Made by a program: the position numbers and the translations under genes. This document shows, one piece after another, positions 7,438-15,747 of a DNA stretch of 64,000 nt. Where the stretch lies: IMG/VR virus record IMGVR_UViG_3300042519_001962, positions 1-64,000 of that record; one strand, given 5' to 3'. A model generated the notes under the pieces. That model saw only the letters and a list, made by a program, of their open reading frames with translations, made no database searches and was not told the DNA's origin. Source of the DNA: a virus. Each line of letters opens with the position of its first letter. Position 1 is the stretch's first letter.

Positions 7438-9143
7438 CTTTTCGATAAAATTTCTTCAACAATTTGAATATCTTCGGGATAATCAACTGCATGGGATTGG
7501 TTATCTAACATAACCATTTTAATTTTATGCCCCATCTCTAAAAATCTAATGATTTCAATATCCTCATCATATTCTAATGGAGTTTTTTTACCAAAACTAC
7601 TAAATTCTTTAAGGTGCTCTCTATTAAATGCGTATATACATACCTGCTTTTTGGGATGGTTACCATTACCTGTTTTGGTTCCGGGTATTGGATTCCTAGA
7701 CATATAGATTAACTCATCATTTAAATTGGTAATTACTTTTGGTATTTTCTTATCCTCTACATTTTCATGTTTGTTTAAATAAGACATACAATTTACAATA
7801 TGGTTTGGATATTTCAACTTAGCTTGAATTACCTTATCAATATCAGTTGGGTCCAATAATGGTTCATCACCTTGGATATTTATAATAATATCAGCATCAA
7901 TTTCCATTGTTGCTTCAGCAACTCTATCAGTTCCAGTTAAACAAGAATCTGAAGTTAATATTACATTATATCCATAGCTGTTAACTAAATCTACAATTTC
8001 TTCATTTTCAGTTGCTATATACACATTTTCAATTCCAACTGAATTCTTAGCTATTTCAGCAACCCAAATAATCATTTCTTTATTTTGGATTTTTGCTAAT
8101 GGTTTTCCTGGGAATCTTGAAGATTTGTATCTTGCTGGAATAACAACTGCTATTTTTGGTTTTAATGTTTTTTCAATCTTTGAATAATCGTAAGTTTCTG
8201 AATTTTCAATATCCAATAAAATATTCTCTATTCTATTTGGATTTAAAAATGAAGATTGTAATGTTTGTGGATATAATGGATGAATGTGCTTCATTCCACT
8301 TATCATATAATTGTGAGTAAATCCCCAATTGTGAGTTATATGTAATGGAATCATCCAATCCGTTAAAACTTTATGAAGTGGTGATGAATTATATAATTTG
8401 AATTTGTATTGCAAATATGTAACTAATTGTTCGGTCTTTACGTTTCCAACACCCCTACCCATTCCTAATAATGTACCATCCAACCACACTACACCTTCCT
8501 CTAAAGCAGATATACAATTAGCGAATGCTAATCCAATGTTATCATGTGTATGAATACCAATATCACATCCAAATTCTTTAAAAATTTTAACAATTTCTTT
8601 TACTTTACTTGGTTCAACATTACCATATGAATCAGCAAAATATAATGCTATTGGATTAACATTTACTAATTTACTAAAATCTCGCATTTCATCATCCGAT
8701 AACATAGAAATACTCATCAAATTTATCATCAAATCATATCCTTTATTTTTTATATGATTTGCAATTCCAATTGAGTGGGTTATTTCAGAATGTTTTATTG
8801 CCAATCTACAAATTGAAAATGGTGAATCGGATTTTTGATGAATAATATTATCAATCAATGCAAAATCAATAGAATCTCCTTTAATAAAATCTTTAGCATC
8901 AATCATAAATGCTAATTTAGAATTTAGTGGTAATCTATATTCTAATATTTCCCAAATAAATCTATCATTACATTTTCTAAATTGCCCACCTTTTAGTGGT
9001 GATTTATAACCAATCTCAATAACATCCACACCAGACGTATCCAATGAAAATACTAAATCTTTAACCATTTTTGGTTCAAAATTCCAATTGGTATAGTATC
9101 CACCATCTCTTAAAGTACAATCTAAAATTTTAACCTTTTTCAT
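7431..9143 (-). CDS. Aldolase / CMP-Kdo synthetase fusion
   Basis: A 570-aa two-domain enzyme. Residues 1-320 form a DRE-TIM metallolyase: DCTLRDGG at 8-15, DSYG at 171-174 and the metal-binding HTH at 198-200 (GIHTHDN), as in 4-hydroxy-2-oxovalerate aldolase. Residues 330-570 are a KdsB-type cytidylyltransferase with PARYKSSRFPGKPL at 337-350 and NIQGDEP at 422-428, which activates 3-deoxy-octulosonate as CMP-Kdo. A fused aldolase and CMP-sugar synthetase could form a keto-sugar acid and activate it. The next genes are a HAD phosphatase and a GT29 transferase, which completes a plausible route to a surface glycan. The exact sugar is unknown. Confidence 0.85.
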   Translation of the reverse strand: MKKVKILDCTLRDGGYYTNWNFEPKMVKDLVFSLDTSGVDVIEIGYKSPLKGGQFRKCNDRFIWEILEYRLPLNSKLAFMIDAKDFIKGDSIDFALIDNIIHQKSDSPFSICRLAIKHSEITHSIGIANHIKNKGYDLMINLMSISMLSDDEMRDFSKLVNVNPIALYFADSYGNVEPSKVKEIVKIFKEFGCDIGIHTHDNIGLAFANCISALEEGVVWLDGTLLGMGRGVGNVKTEQLVTYLQYKFKLYNSSPLHKVLTDWMIPLHITHNWGFTHNYMISGMKHIHPLYPQTLQSSFLNPNRIENILLDIENSETYDYSKIEKTLKPKIAVVIPARYKSSRFPGKPLAKIQNKEMIIWVAEIAKNSVGIENVYIATENEEIVDLVNSYGYNVILTSDSCLTGTDRVAEATMEIDADIIINIQGDEPLLDPTDIDKVIQAKLKYPNHIVNCMSYLNKHENVEDKKIPKVITNLNDELIYMSRNPIPGTKTGNGNHPKKQVCIYAFNREHLKEFSSFGKKTPLEYDEDIEIIRFLEMGHKIKMVMLDNQSHAVDYPEDIQIVEEILSKSL

Positions 9144-9147
9144 AAAT

Positions 9148-9531
9148 TTATTTTATATACTTTATGTGTTCTAATGTATCTGTCCAATTTTTAAAAGTAA
9201 ATCCTTTATCATCCACATAAACAAATGCGTTTGGTTTACCCCAAACTACATCCGAAATGTATTGTTTAAAATTATAAGATTCCAACCAATCCCAAATTAA
9301 CTCAGTTCCTGTTTTATCATTAATCAATGGTCTGTTTGGGTTTGATTTGCAACTGAATATTACTATTTTATAATTATCACTTAGATACTTCAACGCAGTT
9401 TCAGTTCCTTCCATTGGTTCACCATATATAGTACCATCAAAAAATCCTTTAGAATCATTATGAATTACTCCATCAAAATCTAATGCAACTACCTTTTTAG
9501 ATTTTTCCAAAAACTCAGCAAAATCTCCCAT
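9148..9531 (-). CDS. HAD-superfamily phosphatase, 127 aa
   Basis: Residues 16-22 read ALDFDGV with the nucleophile Asp18 and general acid Asp20. A later VYVDDKG provides the acidic motif IV, and SCKS supplies motif II. It is small, without a cap. It sits 4 bases from the cytidylyltransferase fusion and 0 bases from GT29, so removal of a sugar phosphate before or after activation is a sensible guess. HAD assignment is firm; substrate is unknown. Confidence 0.8.
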   Translation of the reverse strand: MGDFAEFLEKSKKVVALDFDGVIHNDSKGFFDGTIYGEPMEGTETALKYLSDNYKIVIFSCKSNPNRPLINDKTGTELIWDWLESYNFKQYISDVVWGKPNAFVYVDDKGFTFKNWTDTLEHIKYIK

Positions 9532-10125
9532 TTATATTAAAGTTATGTTTGAAATATTTTTAAGTATATTAAACTCATAATTAATATTATGAGCCGGTCC
9601 AACTATACCCGCTTTCTTAGCTTCTGCAACTTCATCATATGTGGGGTCATAATAGTGACCTGTTTTATTTCCATCAAACCCAATCAAATGAACATTTTTA
9701 TTAAAAAATAAAGATAAATTTAATGCTAATGAGGTTCCAGATGTTAACCTAGCAGTTGATTCATTCATATATGGATGCGAAACATTTAATAATCGAGTGT
9801 TGGGTTGTATATGTAAAATTTCTCTTTTACTGTTACCACGTATTTCCGATGTAGTAAATAACTGAGTTTTGTTTACATATTTTTCAAAATTAGGTAGCAT
9901 GTATTTTGTATGTGGTAATGTAAAATCACTACAATGGAAAGATATTGCTGATACTTTTGTTCCAACATCACCCTCATACCCTTCTATTTGAAAATCATTA
10001 AACCTAATTACACATTCATACGAATCTATAAATTCCCCTTGATTATCCATTTTACCATTACCAACTAATAGTACAGTATCTGGAAAACTTTTAAATAAAG
10101 ATTGTACCGAATCGTATTTTTGCAT
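9532..10125 (-). CDS. GT29 sialyltransferase-like glycosyltransferase
   Basis: Residues 17-60 match sialylmotif L: LLVGNGKMDNQGEFIDSYE and a VIRFN-x-GYEGDVGTK stretch. Residues 128-151 (LTSGTSLALNLSLFF then VHLIGFDG) match sialylmotif S, and His179 with Glu184 in HNINYE correspond to the VS motif. GT29 enzymes transfer CMP-activated sialic acid or Kdo. The adjacent CMP-Kdo synthetase domain makes such a donor likely. No membrane anchor is present, so it would act in the cytoplasm. Confidence 0.8.
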   Translation of the reverse strand: MQKYDSVQSLFKSFPDTVLLVGNGKMDNQGEFIDSYECVIRFNDFQIEGYEGDVGTKVSAISFHCSDFTLPHTKYMLPNFEKYVNKTQLFTTSEIRGNSKREILHIQPNTRLLNVSHPYMNESTARLTSGTSLALNLSLFFNKNVHLIGFDGNKTGHYYDPTYDEVAEAKKAGIVGPAHNINYEFNILKNISNITLI

Positions 10126-10133
10126 ATCCGATA

Positions 10134-10541
10134 TTATTTAAACCATCCGATTTTCTTTCCTTCTTTTTTACGTCTATCGTATTCCTCAACTGAACCCGGA
10201 TATCTAAATGCCCATACCCCAATCAATATGAATGTAAATGCTGCATATCCAACAATTCTAAGTGGAACTGTAAAGTACATTGATATAAGTGAAATACTCA
10301 TTACAATTACCATCATAATTCTACCTTTGTTTGGATACACCCTTTTGGTTTCCCAATTGGTTAGGTATTTTCCAAAGATTTTGTGTTCATGCAACCACTT
10401 ATCCAATTCAGGAGATGATTTTGAGAATGCCCAAGCGGCCAAAAGTGCGAAGAAAGTTGTAGGTACACCCGGAGTAATCACTCCAATGTATGCACAACCT
10501 ACGAATAAAAGCCCCAAGGCTCTCCATAACCATTTTTTCAT
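10134..10541 (-). CDS. DUF454/YbaN-like membrane protein
   Basis: 135 aa with three to four hydrophobic segments. GVITPGVPTTFFALLAAWAF and the following SKSSPELDKWLHEHKIFGKYL match the YbaN (DUF454) family of inner-membrane proteins. It sits between the lysis-type genes and the GT29 gene. A holin-like role cannot be excluded but is not supported by the family. Confidence 0.75.
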   Translation of the reverse strand: MKKWLWRALGLLFVGCAYIGVITPGVPTTFFALLAAWAFSKSSPELDKWLHEHKIFGKYLTNWETKRVYPNKGRIMMVIVMSISLISMYFTVPLRIVGYAAFTFILIGVWAFRYPGSVEEYDRRKKEGKKIGWFK

Positions 10542-10546
10542 ATAAA

Positions 10547-10729
10547 TTATCGTTTAAGTATAAGTACTAATGCTAAAATAAATAGAACTATTCCAATTGG
10601 TATCCAAAGAGGAGCAGTTACCCACCACCAAGACCAATCAATATAGTTTGTTAATTTTAAAGTCATAAAGATTAGGAATAATATCATACCCAATCCGATT
10701 CCGTTGCTGTTATTATTTGAATTTGCCAT
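10547..10729 (-). CDS. Small two-span membrane protein, holin candidate
   Basis: 60 aa with an Asn-rich N-terminus, a first span (residues 10-27), the motif YIDWSWWWV and a second span (38-57) ending in LKR. Phage proteins of this type are often annotated as transmembrane Fragile-X-F proteins. It lies one base from the endolysin-like gene, which makes it the best holin candidate in the window. Confidence 0.65.
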   Translation of the reverse strand: MANSNNNSNGIGLGMILFLIFMTLKLTNYIDWSWWWVTAPLWIPIGIVLFILALVLILKR

Positions 10730-10730
10730 T

Positions 10731-11297
10731 TTAATTAAAATATTGTTTTAAATTATTAGTTTCGATAGTTTTCTTTAATACTTCAACATATCTTTTATCC
10801 GAAGCGTAACTATTAGAAAGGTATTGGTAGTATTCTGCTTCAGTATTTATTGTTGCCAAATACCTACATTGGTAAAATGCGTAATCATAAACTGATTCTC
10901 GCCAACTTTGATAAAATGCGTGATTGTTCTGAGTTCCACCAGCAGTAGTTACTCTCTGCTTAGCTTCTTTCATTCCAAATAGGTTATGGTTTTCTTTGAA
11001 AATATTACTTTTCCACTTACCAGTTTCAATCATAGACTGAGCCATTACAATATGTGGAAACTTAACGTTTAATTCCTTTAAAAGTTCAACCAATTTATCT
11101 TCACTAAATTTATTTTGCTCAGCGGTCATATTCAATACAATCAATTCCTTTTCATAATTTTCCAATGATTGAATTTTAGCATACCTACCAATTGTAAATG
11201 AAATAGCTACTAAACTAATACAAGTTAGTATAACCATTTTAACTGTTTTCAAATCTTTTTTGAATACTAAGTTTGTTCTATCGTACTTATAAATCAT
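10731..11297 (-). CDS. Membrane-anchored glucosaminidase, endolysin candidate
   Basis: 188 aa. Residues 20-38 form an N-terminal signal anchor. The remainder matches the glucosaminidase/Bax-type lysozyme fold: MAQSMIETGKWKSNIF with the catalytic Glu91, then HNLFGMK and a W-x-ESVYDYA segment. An uncleaved anchor in front of a muramidase-like domain is the layout of SAR endolysins. The following two genes are small membrane proteins. Family assignment is good, and the lysis role follows from context. Confidence 0.8.
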   Translation of the reverse strand: MIYKYDRTNLVFKKDLKTVKMVILTCISLVAISFTIGRYAKIQSLENYEKELIVLNMTAEQNKFSEDKLVELLKELNVKFPHIVMAQSMIETGKWKSNIFKENHNLFGMKEAKQRVTTAGGTQNNHAFYQSWRESVYDYAFYQCRYLATINTEAEYYQYLSNSYASDKRYVEVLKKTIETNNLKQYFN

Positions 11298-11300
11298 AAT

Positions 11301-11552
11301 TTATTTTTTTAATTTACCATTAATGTACTGAGTTCTTAATGATTTAGCCTCAATGTATTGAGTTCGTAATTCGTTAAGAACTTCAGCTTGAATTTCATCA
11401 TAATAACCTTTAGTTTCAATATCGGTTATCATTTCCCTTACCGTTTGAACTGTACTTGTCCAATCTTCCATTTGTTCATCACGCAACCATTCATCCAAAT
11501 CAAATAAGAATTTAGATTGCTTTCTATCTAAAAAAATGGTTTTTTTACTCAT
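11301..11552 (-). CDS. Hypothetical helical protein, 83 aa
   Basis: Charged helical protein with an internal imperfect repeat, RTQYIEAKSL and RTQYINGKL, at the C-terminus. Its start overlaps the 38-aa frame upstream. Function unknown. Confidence 0.65.
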   Translation of the reverse strand: MSKKTIFLDRKQSKFLFDLDEWLRDEQMEDWTSTVQTVREMITDIETKGYYDEIQAEVLNELRTQYIEAKSLRTQYINGKLKK

Positions 11553-11661
11553 TAATTTTTAATAATTCACATAACTTATTATAGGTTGCCTGCCCAGATG
11601 AACTCAACCTATCATAATCCCATCCCAACTCTTCAATTAAATCTTTAATATCAGCTAACAT
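11545..11661 (-). CDS. Hypothetical microprotein, 38 aa
   Basis: MLADIKDLIEELGWDYDRL followed by a short helix. It overlaps the upstream gene by 11 bases and the downstream gene by 8, and fills the gap completely, which supports translation by coupling. Confidence 0.6.
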   Translation of the reverse strand: MLADIKDLIEELGWDYDRLSSSGQATYNKLCELLKINE

Positions 11662-11944
11662 AACATAACTTATTTGCTATTAGTAAAATCGTTTCCTCAT
11701 CTTCTTTAGTAAGTCTCCAACTATTACCTAATAGTTTAGATACAGCTTCATCAAATGCATCACCATCGATTGAATTATTTGTTTCCGATAACCCTTTTGG
11801 AGTGAACCCCTCACTATAAAGTTCATCTACCAACTCCATTGCTTCAGCCAATTTTAATTTCTCAGCTTCTAATTTGTTTTTTTCATTTTCCCAAAACTTT
11901 TGTTTTTCTTCTTGGGATAGAGTTTTCCATTCTTCTAATTTCAT
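11651..11944 (-). CDS. Hypothetical coiled-coil protein, 97 aa
   Basis: The first 45 residues are a Glu/Lys-rich helix likely to be a coiled coil; the rest is mixed and ends LCYVS. No family recognised. Confidence 0.65.
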   Translation of the reverse strand: MKLEEWKTLSQEEKQKFWENEKNKLEAEKLKLAEAMELVDELYSEGFTPKGLSETNNSIDGDAFDEAVSKLLGNSWRLTKEDEETILLIANKLCYVS

Positions 11945-11961
11945 AATTTATATTTTAAAGG

Positions 11962-12420
11962 TTACCAACTTGCGTTATATTCAAAATCATCCGCTATCTC
12001 ATCAGTCAAAATATCTTCTAAATACACAATAGTATTTAAGATACTCTTAAAGTACCATTCATCATATTCAGTTCCACCAAAGAAAAATCCACTAGATGAT
12101 GGTAGTAATGTACTAGCTAAATCATTATCAGCTTCAACTTGTTTACATACATCCAATAACTCTTCTAATTTTTCTCTGCTTACATAAGAAGATTGACACT
12201 CATCAATTCCATTCTGAACATTCTGAACGAACCAATTGTGGATTTGATTTGCCTTTCGCCAATATGCAACCTCTTCAACAATAAACTTAACACGCTCCGG
12301 CTTGATTCTTTCATCAACTTTACCACCGGTTTTAACTTCCACATCCATACGGTGTTCTGGTTTGTAATAATCACCACTACGAACATAACTCTTTTTGTAC
12401 AAATAACTGTCTAGTCCCAT
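11962..12420 (-). CDS. Conserved phage protein, 152 aa
   Basis: Starts MGLDSYLYKKSYV and contains EEVAYWRKANQIHNWFVQNVQ, a pattern I recognise from uncharacterised proteins found in many phages and some bacteria. The conserved W/H residues suggest an enzyme or nucleotide-binding fold but none is established. It is the second gene of the operon from 12664-12695. Confidence 0.75.
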   Translation of the reverse strand: MGLDSYLYKKSYVRSGDYYKPEHRMDVEVKTGGKVDERIKPERVKFIVEEVAYWRKANQIHNWFVQNVQNGIDECQSSYVSREKLEELLDVCKQVEADNDLASTLLPSSSGFFFGGTEYDEWYFKSILNTIVYLEDILTDEIADDFEYNASW

Positions 12421-12426
12421 AACTTT

Positions 12427-12624
12427 TTATTTTAATGCGTTTAATAATTTTTTATAATCTATACCAATAACACCCAACAGACCCATAGTTCCGGCCATAA
12501 CTGCAACTGCCATCTCATTTAAAGGTCCTGCAAAGTGGATGTAGTTCTGAATTGTTCCGTTCATTATACCATAGAAGATATAAAATGAACATACTGCGAT
12601 TAAAATTGCTTGATAATTTTTCAT
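12427..12624 (-). CDS. Small two-span membrane protein, 65 aa
   Basis: Hydrophobic spans at about residues 5-22 and 37-54, with YKKLL at the C-terminus. It is the first gene of a long operon whose leader carries AAAACCC. It is only 5 kb from the lysis genes in the same transcript, so a holin or superinfection-exclusion role is conceivable. Confidence 0.6.
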   Translation of the reverse strand: MKNYQAILIAVCSFYIFYGIMNGTIQNYIHFAGPLNEMAVAVMAGTMGLLGVIGIDYKKLLNALK

Positions 12625-12663
12625 ATTTTAGGGTTTTAATTAATTACTCTCTTAATTACTTGT

Positions 12664-12695
12664 CTAATATACAACAAATATTCGATATAAACAAG
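12664..12695 (-). promoter_or_regulatory. Promoter of the 12.6-7.4 kb operon
   Basis: CTTG-N20-TATATTAG. The leader ends TTAATTAAAACCCTAAAA before the start and is nearly identical to those behind 60233-60264 and 63020-63051. Confidence 0.85.
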
Positions 12696-12706
12696 CTTTT
12701 TTGTCA

Positions 12707-13081
12707 TTATTTTGTAATTAAACTCACTTTAATATCTTCAAGTAAGTCCAATTGGTTACGAAATACATCCTTTTCGAATGCCTCTCTATCAATATCCATA
12801 GATTCCTGTACCCTATTTATTAGAATAGTACTAAAATTGGATGAAATTGAACGTTCGAAGGAGAATTTATGGTTAGTAATAGCTATGTAAAAATCATTAA
12901 TAACTATATAGTATTCCATACGTCTGTTACTAACATAGTACTTACCAAAGCCAGGTGACATCATAAAATCGGTATCTTCTTGCTCACACATTAGGTTTAC
13001 AATATCCGAAAGTAATTGTTCGGTTTCACCTAATTTATAAGGTGGTTTAATAATATTTTTTATTTTGGTTATAATATTCAT
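12707..13081 (-). CDS. Hypothetical protein, 124 aa
   Basis: Mixed alpha/beta protein with a short N-terminal amphipathic helix (MNIITKIKNIIK) and a Tyr/Ile-rich middle (RRMEYYIVINDFYIAI). No motif recognised. It starts 12 bases after the 85-aa gene upstream. Confidence 0.65.
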   Translation of the reverse strand: MNIITKIKNIIKPPYKLGETEQLLSDIVNLMCEQEDTDFMMSPGFGKYYVSNRRMEYYIVINDFYIAITNHKFSFERSISSNFSTILINRVQESMDIDREAFEKDVFRNQLDLLEDIKVSLITK

Positions 13082-13093
13082 AGGGATTTTGGT

Positions 13094-13351
13094 TTAAATG
13101 TAACAATTTACATTGGTTAATGCTAATAATTTAATGACTCTAAGGTTATCCATATCAGCCCTACTAACTGCCTCAACCAATTTGTTATCACAAACTGCTT
13201 CAACAAATCCTCCACCACTCATAACACCATCTCTATGCATCATAATGGAAACCATTATATCCACATTGTGGTTTGAAACCTCAACTTGCCAGTCTTTAGC
13301 GAACTGAATAGCTGCATTTTTGTACTTTTCTCTTAATTCTAAATAATCCAT
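13094..13351 (-). CDS. Hypothetical protein, 85 aa
   Basis: Helical N-terminus, then a GGGF loop. First gene behind promoter 13399-13406/13427-13430, with a leader that contains AAACCCCTAAAA. Function unknown. Confidence 0.65.
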   Translation of the reverse strand: MDYLELREKYKNAAIQFAKDWQVEVSNHNVDIMVSIMMHRDGVMSGGGFVEAVCDNKLVEAVSRADMDNLRVIKLLALTNVNCYI

Positions 13352-13398
13352 TTTTTTACGTTTTAGGGGTTTAATTATTAATTCTCAATCTTTATATT

Positions 13399-13430
13399 CA
13401 AATATACGAAATCTTCCTGATATAACCAAG
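13399..13430 (-). promoter_or_regulatory. Promoter, 32-bp Bacteroidota type
   Basis: CTTG-N20-TATATTTG; serves the genes at 13351 and 13081. Confidence 0.85.
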
Positions 13431-13437
13431 CTTTTGG

Positions 13438-14229
13438 TTAATTATTTTCATACACACTAAATGGTGAATTCATTGGGATAATGAACTTATTGTTGGAAGT
13501 GTCAATTTTGTTTCTAACTTTTTTGAATTTCAATCCAACTATAACGTTTTGCTCATCCAAATATCTCATATCATATGCATCACCATCAATTACATCATAT
13601 CCACTCCATTTAGTTGGTAATTGTTTACCTTCAAATACCATAGCTACCCTACCTTTACCTTCCCTTAGTAGATTTACACAATCAATCATATTATACCCTG
13701 AAAATGAGTAGGTTAAATCGTAATTAGAGTACTTTTCTAGCAATCTAAATCGTTTTGATACCTTTGTGTAATCATAGAAAGAAACATCAGGAAACCACTC
13801 CAAAATGTTCTTATTATCCAATTTAAAGGTAGTTGGGTCTAAATCTGAGGTTCCATTCAATCTAACTGAGAATCGTAATCCACTACGTTCAGCTTTCTCT
13901 TTTTCTTTACCAATTTCATAGATTAACCAACCCATAAAAAATTCCCTGTCCTCAAAGAATAGTTTTGTTTTTTTGATGCGGGCCTGATTAATTTGGTTCT
14001 TATGGATATCGATTTTATTCCTACCAGACTCATTCAAACAAGCAGCGGTACATTCATCCGTTCTCATTGGACAAACCTCATATCCACTTGACTTAGCGGG
14101 TGCTAAGTATATAATGTAGGTTGATTCATTATACTTTAATCCTTTAGCCATCTTAGAAGATGAATTAACACTACCAAGATAACTTAATCCGGTTAGTTTC
14201 TTTGCTTGAGATAAATTTTGAAATTTCAT
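13438..14229 (-). CDS. GP88-like cysteine protein, 263 aa
   Basis: Residues 53-66 hold CPMRTDECTAACLN, a cysteine cluster like that of the mycobacteriophage gp88 family (PF17338). This is followed by an R/K-rich helix and a SVRLNGTSDLD beta segment in the middle. The molecular role of the family is unknown; the cysteines could bind zinc or an iron-sulfur cluster. It has a leader with AAACCCCTAAAA but no separate promoter. Confidence 0.65.
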   Translation of the reverse strand: MKFQNLSQAKKLTGLSYLGSVNSSSKMAKGLKYNESTYIIYLAPAKSSGYEVCPMRTDECTAACLNESGRNKIDIHKNQINQARIKKTKLFFEDREFFMGWLIYEIGKEKEKAERSGLRFSVRLNGTSDLDPTTFKLDNKNILEWFPDVSFYDYTKVSKRFRLLEKYSNYDLTYSFSGYNMIDCVNLLREGKGRVAMVFEGKQLPTKWSGYDVIDGDAYDMRYLDEQNVIVGLKFKKVRNKIDTSNNKFIIPMNSPFSVYENN

Positions 14230-14257
14230 TTACTATTAATTTTAGGGGTTTAATTGA

Positions 14258-14473
14258 TTATCTATATAATGTTACAATACTACCGAAGTAACTATCAAAT
14301 ACCTCAAGTAGGTTTTCATAATCACCACTCCTCATTTCAGAACAAATTTCTTCAGAATTCATTCCTAATTGTTTTGCCAGATTTGATGCGGTTCCCAATA
14401 AGTAAAAAGCGTTACCCTGTGGACCGGTTAAATCAATTGTAATTCCTGTTTGTTTTGGTTTTTCTAAAATCAT
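14258..14473 (-). CDS. Conserved phage protein, 71 aa
   Basis: The pattern ITIDLTGPQGNAFYLLG followed by a helical LGMNSEEI segment is familiar from small conserved phage proteins of unknown function. It lies 28 bases after the gp88-like gene start and 20 bases after the 114-aa gene. Confidence 0.65.
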   Translation of the reverse strand: MILEKPKQTGITIDLTGPQGNAFYLLGTASNLAKQLGMNSEEICSEMRSGDYENLLEVFDSYFGSIVTLYR

Positions 14474-14493
14474 AACTTTATTTTTTTTAATTA

Positions 14494-14838
14494 TTAAATA
14501 CCTTGCTCTCTGCGTAAATCATACTCTTCCTTTTCAGCTTCCGAATACTCAACAACCTTTAAGTAAGGTTGAAAATCAGTTTCGTAATAACCTCGAAATC
14601 CAGCGAAGAATAACATCTCATCGATGAACAATTTTCGAACGTAAGTCATATCGGATGAACCAAATCCCTGGTCTTCCGGCCAATCGGAATATTCATTGGC
14701 AACTATCTCCAATGAATTAAAAACAGCATCAGCATAAGTGAATCCGTTTTTAGAAGGGAATCCTTTTCTGATAACATCGTAACCTTCTACTAATGAAGAG
14801 GTTTCGTGAACAAAAGCTAAATTAAATGGTAAACTCAT
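14494..14838 (-). CDS. Hypothetical acidic protein, 114 aa
   Basis: Acidic protein rich in aromatic residues (FAGFRGYYETDFQPY). First gene behind promoter 14884-14915 with an AAACCC leader. No family recognised. Confidence 0.65.
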   Translation of the reverse strand: MSLPFNLAFVHETSSLVEGYDVIRKGFPSKNGFTYADAVFNSLEIVANEYSDWPEDQGFGSSDMTYVRKLFIDEMLFFAGFRGYYETDFQPYLKVVEYSEAEKEEYDLRREQGI

Positions 14839-14883
14839 ATTTTTAGGGTTTTAAGGTTTTAAGTATCTCTCAATCTTTATACT

Positions 14884-14915
14884 CAAATATAGGAAATTAA
14901 TTTGGATTGCACAAG
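14884..14915 (-). promoter_or_regulatory. Promoter, 32-bp Bacteroidota type
   Basis: CTTG-N20-TATATTTG with the full upstream element (TTTTTTTGAAAATAATTGG). It lies just after the terminator at 14966-14992 and restarts transcription. Confidence 0.85.
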
Positions 14916-14960
14916 CCTTTTGCCAATTATTTTCAAAAAAAGTTATTAACATTTTGGCAT

Positions 14961-14992
14961 AAAAAATAACTCATTGAAAATCAATGAGTTAT
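14961..14992 (-). terminator. Intrinsic terminator
   Basis: A perfect 12-bp stem (ATAACTCATTGA with TCAATGAGTTAT) with 3-base loop is followed by T6 on the minus strand. It closes the operon that includes the HldE-like and HAD genes. Confidence 0.85.
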
Positions 14993-15011
14993 AAATTACT
15001 TATAATTTGTC

Positions 15012-15158
15012 TTACTTAGATTTTGATTTAGTTTGGTCCTCAATTACCAAAGAATCATACTCTTGTTGGAGTTTCTGAATCTCAGCTTTGTTAGCCTTTT
15101 TATCCTTGCTTAACTTTAATTTTAGTATTTTTTCAGTAATTTCTTGATTGCGTTCCAT
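15012..15158 (-). CDS. Small coiled-coil protein, 48 aa
   Basis: Lys/Glu/Gln-rich helix from the start MERNQEITEKILKLK to the basic end KSKSK. It sits between the Api92-like gene (4-base gap) and the terminator. Function unknown. Confidence 0.65.
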   Translation of the reverse strand: MERNQEITEKILKLKLSKDKKANKAEIQKLQQEYDSLVIEDQTKSKSK

Positions 15159-15162
15159 AGGT

Positions 15163-15741
15163 TTAAATATAATTTTCTGGATTAAGTTTCATATCTTCAA
15201 TAACATCAATATGAGATTGTTTATGCATTTCTAAAATATCATGCATCTCATCATATAACTTTTGTCTAGCTTCCTCACCAGCCTCTTCATCATCTCCCCA
15301 AAAAACATCAGTATCATATTCATCGATATCTACAAATTCAGTATCATCATATTCCTCTGATGTGTAATATACTCCAGCAAAGTTATAACCTTCATCTTCA
15401 AATGTGTTGTGAACAATTACATCTGATTTAATTTTTCTTAGATTATCTGCAAATCTTTCAATCCAACCATTAATCGGGTCCCATGCTGATGTAACTCTAA
15501 CAACGGGTTCGTCTGGTGAATCATCTTCAATAGAACCATATAACCATTTAGCACCAGTATTATCACAATACCAATTCCTATCATATTCCAATGGTGTATC
15601 ATCTCCAAATACTCTTTTAGTAAGTGCTTCGGTTTGAACATCCCACTCACCATCTTCGGTTTGAAATACTCTTTTAATTTCTGCAAGAACATCTTCGTTT
15701 GAGTTCTGAATAACAATGTAATTTTCTATATTATTTGCCAT
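15163..15741 (-). CDS. Api92/DUF1281-like protein, 192 aa
   Basis: The N-terminus (NIENYIVIQ), the central NTGAKWLYGS and the RVTSAWDPINGWIERF segment match the ferredoxin-like domain of Api92/DUF1281-type phage proteins. The C-terminus is very acidic (Asp/Glu-rich from residue 120). Function of the family is unknown. Confidence 0.65.
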   Translation of the reverse strand: MANNIENYIVIQNSNEDVLAEIKRVFQTEDGEWDVQTEALTKRVFGDDTPLEYDRNWYCDNTGAKWLYGSIEDDSPDEPVVRVTSAWDPINGWIERFADNLRKIKSDVIVHNTFEDEGYNFAGVYYTSEEYDDTEFVDIDEYDTDVFWGDDEEAGEEARQKLYDEMHDILEMHKQSHIDVIEDMKLNPENYI

Positions 15742-15747
15742 AACTTA

